The translations under genes were made by a program, and so were the position numbers. DNA of 64,000 bases, from NCBI RefSeq assembly GCF_022827545.1, contig NZ_CP094669.1, positions 2,942,001 to 3,006,000 of the forward strand, read 5' to 3'. Positions 55,200 to 61,866 of the stretch are shown here, piece after piece. This DNA comes from Hymenobacter tibetensis (GTDB lineage: Bacteria > Bacteroidota > Bacteroidia > Cytophagales > Hymenobacteraceae). Below the pieces are notes generated by a model. It ran no database searches. It saw nothing but the letters and a program-made list of their open reading frames with translations, and was not told the DNA's origin. Numbering within the stretch: the stretch's first letter is position 1; each line of letters starts with the position of its first letter.

Positions 55200-55976
55200 A
55201 TGAAAAATCTATTCATCCCGAATGCTCAGCCGCGTCAGTCGGTTTTCCTGACCATGGTGGCGTGTCAGGGGCTGGTGCTGTTGGTGCTGTGGCTGCTGTA
55301 TCCGCTCAAGCTGTTCCCAACGCTCGGCGAAGTGCTGACCGCCTTTCAGGACTTGGTGCGCACGCAGGGTTTGATTCAGGAGCTGTGGGCCAGCTTGGTA
55401 ACGGCCATTCAGGCAGTGGGTATAGCGACGGTGCTGGCCCTGTTCATCTCCTACCTCACGGCGCTGCCGTTCTTTCGGCCCCTGGCCTACGCCGCCACCA
55501 AGCTGCGCTACCTCACCCTCACGGGCCTCACGTTTTTCATGGCTCTCATGCTTAGCTCGGGTCACCAAGTGAAGCTGTCGGTGCTGGTGTTCGGGGCCAC
55601 GGTGTACTTCGTGACGGGCATGACCAGCGTGATTCTGACCACCACGCAAGAGGAAATGGACCACGCCCGCACCCTCGGCATGAGCGAGTGGCGCAGCTTT
55701 TTCGAGGTGATTGTGCTCGGCAAGCTCGATGATATGCTGGAAGTGGTCCGCCAGAACTTCGCCATCATCTGGACCATGATTACGCTGGTCGAGACGCTTT
55801 ACCAGTCGGAAGGCGGCATTGGGCTCCTGCTTTACAAGCAAAACCGCTACCTGCACCTGGCCGGCGTTGTGTCCATCCAACTGGTTATTCTGGCCGTGGG
55901 TGCGTTGCAAGACTACCTATTCGTACTCCTGCGCCGCGTGTTCTTCCCCTATTCAAGTCTTAGCACTGCGCGCTAA
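55200..55976 (+). CDS. ABC transporter permease, NitT/TauT-like
   Basis: A 258-residue inner-membrane permease with about six hydrophobic segments. The cytosolic EAA-type loop is recognisable as EEMDHARTLGMSEWRSFFEVIVLGKLDDM, where EAA is changed to DHA. It lies between the solute-binding/OmpA fusion and the ATPase, all in one direction. The closest known families are binding-protein-dependent permeases of the SsuC/TauC type. The start ATG at 55200 is six bases after the end of repeat M4, so translation depends on a leader containing that repeat. Confidence 0.85.
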   Translation: MKNLFIPNAQPRQSVFLTMVACQGLVLLVLWLLYPLKLFPTLGEVLTAFQDLVRTQGLIQELWASLVTAIQAVGIATVLALFISYLTALPFFRPLAYAATKLRYLTLTGLTFFMALMLSSGHQVKLSVLVFGATVYFVTGMTSVILTTTQEEMDHARTLGMSEWRSFFEVIVLGKLDDMLEVVRQNFAIIWTMITLVETLYQSEGGIGLLLYKQNRYLHLAGVVSIQLVILAVGALQDYLFVLLRRVFFPYSSLSTAR

Positions 55977-56025
55977 AACGGCAGTAAAGCCCCCTTATTA
56001 ACGTCCGCATTTGCGTATCCTTTCT

Positions 56026-56135
56026 CCATCTGTCATCCTGAGCTTGTGAAGGACCTTCTCACAATAAAACGGCAGGCAATGCAATGTCTCGTTCGGCGGG
56101 CATAAGGTCCTTCGCAAGCTCAGGATGACAGATGG
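56026..56135. repeat. R-family palindromic repeat (copy R5)
   Basis: Arms CCATCTGTCATCCTGAGCTT...GTGAAGGACCTT and AAGGTCCTTCGCAAGCTCAG...GATGACAGATGG pair over 32 bases with one mismatch. It lies between the permease and ATPase genes; an ATG at 56125 is inside its right arm. Confidence 0.88.
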
Positions 56136-56163
56136 GAATTGGATAGACAGAAAAGGATGGCCA

Positions 56164-57060
56164 ATGAAGTTCAGCATGATGCTCTTTTCTCACAGACTCA
56201 CCCCTCACCACTTCACAAATTCACCACTCGTGACTCCTCTACCCTACAACTACAAAGAACCGGTCCTCACGCTGCAAGGCGTATCGATGACGTTCAACGG
56301 GGAAGTTGTTCTGCGCGACATCAATGCACAGGTCCTTGACGTGACCCGGCCGGGCATGAACCAGGGGCAGGTCGTGGGGTTCTACGGCCGCTCCGGCATC
56401 GGCAAATCGGTGCTGTGCCGCATCATGGCCGGGCTGCTGGCCCCGAGCAGCGGCACGGTGCACGTGGGCGTCGAGCAGTTGCCGGTGCAGCCGGGCATGG
56501 TGGGACTCGTGCAGCAGCGCTACCCCCTCTTCGACCACCGCACCCTCCACGACAACCTGCTGGTGGCCGCCCTCCGCAAACACGCCCCCGACGAGGCGCA
56601 GCGCCAAGTAACTTCCTACCTCGACCGGTTTTGCCTCACGCCGCACCGCAAGAAGTACCCGGCGCACCTCTCCGGCGGCCAACGCCAGCGCGCCGCCATT
56701 GCCCAACAACTGCTCTGCTCCGAGCACCTCATCCTGCTCGACGAGCCCTTCTCCGGTCTCGACGTGGCCATGATCGACGAGGTCAAGAAAATCATCCTCG
56801 AAGTCACGACCATGGACGAGCTCAACACCGTCGTCATCGTCTCCCACGATATTGCCACCACCACCGCCCTCGCCGACCGGCTGTGGCTGCTCGGCTACGA
56901 GCGTGACGCCACCGGCCAGCTCATCCCCGGCGCTACCATCACCCAACAGCACCAATACAACCTCGCCGAAATGGGTTTAGCCTGGCACAAAAACGTGGAA
57001 GCCGAACCCGAATTCGCGCAGTTCGTGGAGGAGATTAAGAGCGAGATTCGGGGGAGTTAA
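56164..57060 (+). CDS. ABC transporter ATP-binding protein
   Basis: An ATPase of about 298 residues. Walker A is GRSGIGKSVLCRI, Q-loop VGLVQQRYPLFDH, signature LSGGQRQRAAIAQQL, Walker B LILLDEPFSGLD, and switch His in IVSHDIATTTAL. It is complete and of NitT/TauT type with an extended C-terminus (RLWLLGYERDATGQ...EEIKSEIRGS). Three starts are possible: ATG 56125 (inside palindrome R5, judged unlikely), ATG 56164 and GTG 56228; the conserved part starts only at KEPVLTLQGV. It is the last gene of the envelope module. Its stop overlaps by four bases the end of the convergent HEAT-like gene. Confidence 0.9.
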   Translation: MKFSMMLFSHRLTPHHFTNSPLVTPLPYNYKEPVLTLQGVSMTFNGEVVLRDINAQVLDVTRPGMNQGQVVGFYGRSGIGKSVLCRIMAGLLAPSSGTVHVGVEQLPVQPGMVGLVQQRYPLFDHRTLHDNLLVAALRKHAPDEAQRQVTSYLDRFCLTPHRKKYPAHLSGGQRQRAAIAQQLLCSEHLILLDEPFSGLDVAMIDEVKKIILEVTTMDELNTVVIVSHDIATTTALADRLWLLGYERDATGQLIPGATITQQHQYNLAEMGLAWHKNVEAEPEFAQFVEEIKSEIRGS

Positions 57061-57752
57061 TAATCCCACCTTGCATATTTCCCCTTCAAAGCATTTTCAG
57101 CTGCATACTTTAAGCTGGTATCATTAATTAGCTGACTTTCCAGCAGAAATTCACGGACTAACAATGGCTTCCAACCTGCACTAGCTATTGCCACCCAATA
57201 TCTAAGTCCAGATTGGTCTCCCGGATATCCTCGAACACCATCCACAAATTCAGGTTTCCTAGCTACATCAATTATATCCTGCACAATTGAGTCATCGGGC
57301 ACCAATTTAAGCAATGCTATTGCCCGAAGCGCACCGTAGATAATCTTTGGGTTCTGTGTTTGCAAAATCTCTTTCCACGCATCTTTAAGTGGTTTTTCAA
57401 GTAACGAGAGGCGCATTATTGCATCGCCCAAAGCCATATAGAGAATGGTTGCATCAAAGTCACGATGCGCAAATTCCCATAAAAAAGGCAGTGCAGAATG
57501 ATGCTTGACCACACCAAGAGCAATTATCAAATGGTATTGAGTTGACCAAGTGCGCTTGTCCTTAATCTCTTTTTGCAATGCACTAAATATTACTTCTCCG
57601 GATTCAGCAAGGCCAAGTTTTCGCAGTCTTTTGGCTCCCGATTCTCTTTTGAGTGCTTTCGAGCTACTCAGTAATTTAACAGCTTCAGCAAGCTTCAAAG
57701 AAACTTCAGGCATACAGAGAATAAAATAATCGACGTCATCAAAACTAGACAT
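57057..57752 (-). CDS. HEAT-repeat-like hypothetical protein, AT-rich
   Basis: A 231-residue, mostly helical cytosolic protein. Repeats of about 35-40 residues are seen: SGAKRLRKLGLAESGEVIFSAL, WSTQYHLIIALGVVKHHSALPFLWEF, DATILYMALGDAIMRLS, KIIYGALRAIALLKLVPDDSIVQDII. This resembles HEAT or PBS-lyase-like repeat scaffolds. Its base composition is clearly more AT-rich than its neighbours, indicating later acquisition. Such genes often belong to toxin-immunity or scaffold groups, but no function can be assigned. The stop codon overlaps the ABC ATPase stop. Confidence 0.7.
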   Translation of the reverse strand: MSSFDDVDYFILCMPEVSLKLAEAVKLLSSSKALKRESGAKRLRKLGLAESGEVIFSALQKEIKDKRTWSTQYHLIIALGVVKHHSALPFLWEFAHRDFDATILYMALGDAIMRLSLLEKPLKDAWKEILQTQNPKIIYGALRAIALLKLVPDDSIVQDIIDVARKPEFVDGVRGYPGDQSGLRYWVAIASAGWKPLLVREFLLESQLINDTSLKYAAENALKGKYARWDY

Positions 57753-57848
57753 AATAATGCGTCACTCTTTATCAGGATCAGCTTGCATTGCTGACCTGCC
57801 GCAGTCTGACGTTCTTTGAGTGCCCAATTCATCCTTCCTCTCCACAAA

Positions 57849-59210
57849 ATGCCCTCCGGAACACTCCTACTCATTGACGACGAACCGCGCTTGCGCCAAC
57901 TCTTGGCGCGGGTCTTGGAACTGGAAGGCTACACGATTCTGCAAGCCCCCGACGCCCGGCGCGGCCTGGAACTGCTGGAACAACACGCCGCCGACGTGCT
58001 GGTAGTAGTGTCCGATGTGAAGCTGCCCGATGCCAACGGCGTGGAGCTGCTGCCCCGCCTCAAGGCCAAAGCGCCCGACATGGAAGTGATACTGCTCACC
58101 GCCTTCGGCACCATTCCCGATGGTGTGAAGGCCATGAAGCAGGGCGCCTTCGACTACCTCACCAAAGGCGACTTCGAGCAGCAACTAGTAGTAGTAGTAG
58201 ATCGGGCCGCCGAAAAAGCGCGCCTGCGCCGCCGGGTGGCCGAATTGGAGCGCAAAATGGGTCAGCGGCACAGCTTCAGCTCCATGATTGGCTCGTCGGG
58301 GGCGCTGCGGCGGGCCCAAACCATGGGCGAGCAAGTGGCAGTGACGGATAGCACCGTGCTGCTGGAAGGACCCACGGGTTCGGGCAAGGAGCTGTTTGCG
58401 CAAGCCATCCACGAGGCGAGTCCGCGCCGGTCGAAGGCCTTTGTGGCGGTGAATTGCAGCGCGTTTCCGCGGGAGTTGCTGGAATCCGAGCTGTTTGGAT
58501 ACAAGAAAGGCGCCTTTACGGGGGCGCTGGCCGACAAGAAAGGCTTGCTGGAAGAAGCCAACGGCGGCACCTTGTTTCTCGATGAAATCGGGGAATTGGA
58601 GCTGAACGTGCAAGCCAAGTTCCTCCGGGTGCTGGAGTTGCAGCAGTTCACCAAGCTCGGCGACACCAAGCCCACCAACGTGAACGTGCGCCTGGTAGCA
58701 GCCACCAACCGCAACCTCAAGCAGGAAGCCGCCGAAGGCCGTTTCCGCCCCGATTTGTACTACCGGCTCTCGGTGTTCACCATCAACGTGCCGCCGCTCA
58801 AAGACCGGCCCACCGACGTGCCCGCCCTGGCCGAATACTTCCTCCAATACTTCGCCGCCAAGCTCTGCAAGCGCCTCCCCGGTCTCGATGTGGAATGCCT
58901 ACGCCTGCTCCAACAGTATCCCTGGCCCGGCAATGTGCGCGAGCTGAAAAACGTGCTGGAACGCGCCGCCATTCTCGCACCCGCCGACCAGCCCCTGGCC
59001 GCTGCCTACCTCCCCGACGAGTTTCACGCCCCGCCCGCCCCGCTCAGTTTCACCGATGCCAGCCCCGACGACAATAGCCTCCGCACCGTGGAAGCCCGCC
59101 ACATTCAACTGCTGCTTCACCGCACTCAAGGCAACAAAACCGAAGCCGCCCGCCAGCTCGGCATCGGCCTAACCACGCTTTACCGCAAAGTGCAGGAATA
59201 CGGCCTGTAG
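57849..59210 (+). CDS. NtrC-family sigma54-dependent response regulator
   Basis: A 453-residue response regulator. Receiver domain at residues 1-120 with phospho-acceptor Asp56 (VVVSDVKLPD) and TAFGTIPDGVKAM; AAA+ domain from about 145 with Walker A GPTGSGKE (174-181), GAFTGA at 221-226 (sigma54 contact) and Walker B GGTLFLDEIGEL; Fis-type DNA-binding helix-turn-helix at the end, NKTEAARQLGIGLTTLYRKV. All functional motifs are intact, so it should activate sigma54 promoters. Start ATG 57849 leaves the receiver domain complete. The HK at 59421 is the natural partner. Target promoters are not identified. Confidence 0.95.
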   Translation: MPSGTLLLIDDEPRLRQLLARVLELEGYTILQAPDARRGLELLEQHAADVLVVVSDVKLPDANGVELLPRLKAKAPDMEVILLTAFGTIPDGVKAMKQGAFDYLTKGDFEQQLVVVVDRAAEKARLRRRVAELERKMGQRHSFSSMIGSSGALRRAQTMGEQVAVTDSTVLLEGPTGSGKELFAQAIHEASPRRSKAFVAVNCSAFPRELLESELFGYKKGAFTGALADKKGLLEEANGGTLFLDEIGELELNVQAKFLRVLELQQFTKLGDTKPTNVNVRLVAATNRNLKQEAAEGRFRPDLYYRLSVFTINVPPLKDRPTDVPALAEYFLQYFAAKLCKRLPGLDVECLRLLQQYPWPGNVRELKNVLERAAILAPADQPLAAAYLPDEFHAPPAPLSFTDASPDDNSLRTVEARHIQLLLHRTQGNKTEAARQLGIGLTTLYRKVQEYGL

Positions 59211-59241
59211 CGCGTAATTAACGCCCAGCATCCCCTTCATG

Positions 59242-59336
59242 TGTCATGCAGAGCGCAGCGAAGCATCTCACTTGCTGATGTTGCAATGCTAATCCAGTGT
59301 TAGCACGCGAGATGCTTCGCTGCGCTCTGCATGACG
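59242..59336. repeat. R-family palindrome, perfect arms (copy R6)
   Basis: Arms from GTCATGCAGAGCGCAGCGAA to its complement TTCGCTGCGCTCTGCATGAC match over 27 bases including the CATCTC/GAGATG end. Nearly identical arms to R4. It lies between regulator and kinase genes; an ATG at 59331 is inside the right end. Confidence 0.88.
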
Positions 59337-59420
59337 CGCTTTTGGTTGACGTGTGCGTGTTTACCGCCAGTTGGTAGCAGCGCTTCAGTTGGCCACGTCT
59401 TGGTGTTACTTTTCCATTCC

Positions 59421-61202
59421 ATGACCTTAAAAACCAAAATCCGCCTGAGCATTCTGACCATGTTGGTGTTGCTGCTGGCGTTGGGCGGGTATGCGTTTCA
59501 AACCATTCAGCGACTGGAAGGCGGCGCACGCGGCATACAGTTGGCCAACTTCAACTCTGTGGAGTATGGCCTCCAGATGCTGCGAGCCGTGGAACAGTTG
59601 GAACAGGAGCCAACGGCGGCCGCCCCGCTAGAGCAGTTTCGGCGAGCCCTCACGCGCGAAGCAGCCAATATCACCGAACGGGGCGAACTAGAGCTAGTAG
59701 ACACGCTCACCCAACACCTAGCGGATTATCAGACCCTAGTGGATGAGCAGGCTCCACTGGCGCAACAGCAGCTCAAGCTGCGTCAGTTGCAAGCCGAGAT
59801 TCACCGCGTCGTTGACCTCAATACCGTCTCCTTTAACGCCAAAACGCAATCTGCTACCACCAACGCCGCCCGCGCCCGGCAAATGGTCTTGATTTTCATT
59901 AGCCTGAGTGCCGCTATTGGCTTGGTGCTAATCGTACGGCTGCCGCGGGAAGTGCTGCGCCCCCTGCGCCGCCTCACTGCCGACGTGGAAGATGTAGCCA
60001 GCCCCGGCCCCACCCACCTCGTGCCCATTGCCAAAAACGACGAAGTAGGTGCCGTAGCCTTGGCCCTGAACCGAGCGTTCGGCTACATGCAAGACCAGCG
60101 CAGCGCCACCCGCATAGCCTTAGCCACCGAGCGCAACCGCCTGGAAAGCCTGGTCGAGCACCTCGACGAAGGCTTGCTGCTGCTGGATGAAAGCGGCTGC
60201 GTACTACTGGCCAACCCCACCGCCCGCCGCCTGCTCGACCGGTCCGCCGCCGACTTGGTTGGGCACAAAGCCGAGGATCTTAGCCGCGAATCGGAACTGC
60301 TGCATACGCTGTTTCAGCCGCTGCTCGAACCAATTGCTAAACCTGCCGATGGCAGCGCGCAACCGCCGCTGCTCACGTTCCGGCAGCACGGAGAGGAAGT
60401 GTACTACCGGCTCACGGCCAGCCATATCGTGTCGTTCAACAAAGAATTGCGACAAACTGAATTTGCGGGGCACATCTTGTCGTTGCGCAACGTGTCGGAG
60501 TTTAAGAAGCTAGACGAAATCAAATCCAACTTCTTAGCCACGGTGTCGCACGAGCTGAAAACGCCGCTGGCCAGCATCAACCTCAGCCTGATGCTGTTGC
60601 AAGACGAACGCACCGACCCCGAAGAACGCCTGCGCATCGCCGACGGCATCCGGGAGGAAACCACCCGCTTGCTGGGCATGGTGGGGCAGCTCATCGACGT
60701 TTCGCGGCTCGATGCTGGCGCCGGTATCAAGCTCGATGTACGCTCCGTAGCACTAGCCGACGTGGTGGAATACGCCGTGGACACGGTGCAGCCGCAGCTC
60801 CAAGACAAGGAACTGTGCCTGGAAACCAACCTGCCGCCCACCCTGCCCGCCGCCCGCGCCGACCTCGAAAAAACTACGTGGGTACTCATCAACCTGCTCG
60901 CCAACGCCATCCGCTACTCGCCCCGCGGTGCCCGCCTGACGGTGCAAGCCACTCAACTACCCGGCCACGAACTACAAGTGAGCGTGCAGGACTACGGTCC
61001 CGGCATCCCGGCAGAGTACCACGAGCGGATCTTCCAGCGCTTCGCCGAAGTACCCAACCCCGCCGGCCACAAAGGCGGCTCCGGCCTCGGCCTAAGCATC
61101 TCCCGCGAGTTCATCAGCACCCAAGGCGGCCGCCTGTGGGTGGAAAGCGCCCCCGGCACCGGCAGCCGCTTTTTGTTCACGCTCCCTGCAGAAAGCAACT
61201 GA
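59421..61202 (+). CDS. Sensor histidine kinase (HAMP-PAS-HisKA-HATPase)
   Basis: A 593-residue membrane sensor kinase. One membrane segment (about 8-27, IRLSILTMLVLLLALGGYAF) and a second at about 160-180 (VLIFISLSAAIGLVLIV) bracket a roughly 130-residue periplasmic helical region. Then HAMP (about 180-235), PAS (about 245-355), HisKA with phospho-acceptor His377 in TVSHELKTPLAS, and HATPase with N box LLANAIRYSP, G1 DYGPGIP and G2 GGSGLGLSI. It lies about 210 bases after the NtrC-type regulator, with repeat R6 in between, and is probably its partner. The start ATG 59421 is supported by the membrane segment; an open frame to 59331 enters the repeat. Confidence 0.95.
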   Translation: MTLKTKIRLSILTMLVLLLALGGYAFQTIQRLEGGARGIQLANFNSVEYGLQMLRAVEQLEQEPTAAAPLEQFRRALTREAANITERGELELVDTLTQHLADYQTLVDEQAPLAQQQLKLRQLQAEIHRVVDLNTVSFNAKTQSATTNAARARQMVLIFISLSAAIGLVLIVRLPREVLRPLRRLTADVEDVASPGPTHLVPIAKNDEVGAVALALNRAFGYMQDQRSATRIALATERNRLESLVEHLDEGLLLLDESGCVLLANPTARRLLDRSAADLVGHKAEDLSRESELLHTLFQPLLEPIAKPADGSAQPPLLTFRQHGEEVYYRLTASHIVSFNKELRQTEFAGHILSLRNVSEFKKLDEIKSNFLATVSHELKTPLASINLSLMLLQDERTDPEERLRIADGIREETTRLLGMVGQLIDVSRLDAGAGIKLDVRSVALADVVEYAVDTVQPQLQDKELCLETNLPPTLPAARADLEKTTWVLINLLANAIRYSPRGARLTVQATQLPGHELQVSVQDYGPGIPAEYHERIFQRFAEVPNPAGHKGGSGLGLSISREFISTQGGRLWVESAPGTGSRFLFTLPAESN

Positions 61203-61357
61203 GCAGCAACATAATAACGCAAAAGGCCTCTACTTGATCTGACATCCGCTTGTCGAAGCATGCCATATGCTTTAGCAACGTTTGCACACGAGCTACCTGA
61301 GCGAGCGGACGCTATACTGAACAAGACAAACTCCTTTCTCCCCCGCTATGCAGCGGC

Positions 61358-61774
61358 CTACTCTAGGTGCCGCTGAAAATGCATTTGCAGGATGGTATCA
61401 ACCTTGTCTTTCGTCAAAGGCTTGTTGACTAGGCCCGCAATGGGCAGTTCCTGTACGCGCTCCAAGTCGCGGGAGTGCATGGACGTGGTGAGCATCACAA
61501 CCACGATGGACTGCTGCTGCACCTTGGGTAACTGCGCGTAAGCCTCTAGAAACTCGATACCGTTCATAACTGGCATGTTCACGTCCAACAGAATAAGCGA
61601 CGGACACTTGCCATCAGGCGCCATGCACGTTTCGTTTAAAGCAGCCAGCGCTTCTCGGCCATTATGTACGGTAAGCAGTTGTTCGGCTACTCCTAAACTC
61701 TTTAATAGTAATTCGTTAAGAAAATTAGTTGTTGGGTCGTCATCAACTAACAAGATACTAGGAAGCTTATGCAT
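61358..61774 (-). CDS. CheY-like single-domain response regulator
   Basis: A 138-residue receiver domain. Acidic pocket DDD at residues 11-13, phospho-acceptor Asp64 in LILLDVNMPVMNG, Thr in VVVMLTTSMHSRD and Lys in GLVNKPLTKDKV. It has no output domain and so acts by protein contacts; it resembles the Rcp1-type family that often follows PAS histidine kinases. It lies 92 bases downstream of the multi-PAS kinase gene on the same strand, so it is probably co-transcribed and phosphorylated by it. Complete gene. Confidence 0.95.
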   Translation of the reverse strand: MHKLPSILLVDDDPTTNFLNELLLKSLGVAEQLLTVHNGREALAALNETCMAPDGKCPSLILLDVNMPVMNGIEFLEAYAQLPKVQQQSIVVVMLTTSMHSRDLERVQELPIAGLVNKPLTKDKVDTILQMHFQRHLE

Positions 61775-61866
61775 AAGACAGGTACACAGAATACTCGCCC
61801 ACGCCGACTAGGGGTCAGCCGCTGAGCTCACAGGTACATACGTGCCTAATCCAAAAAAATATCTTA

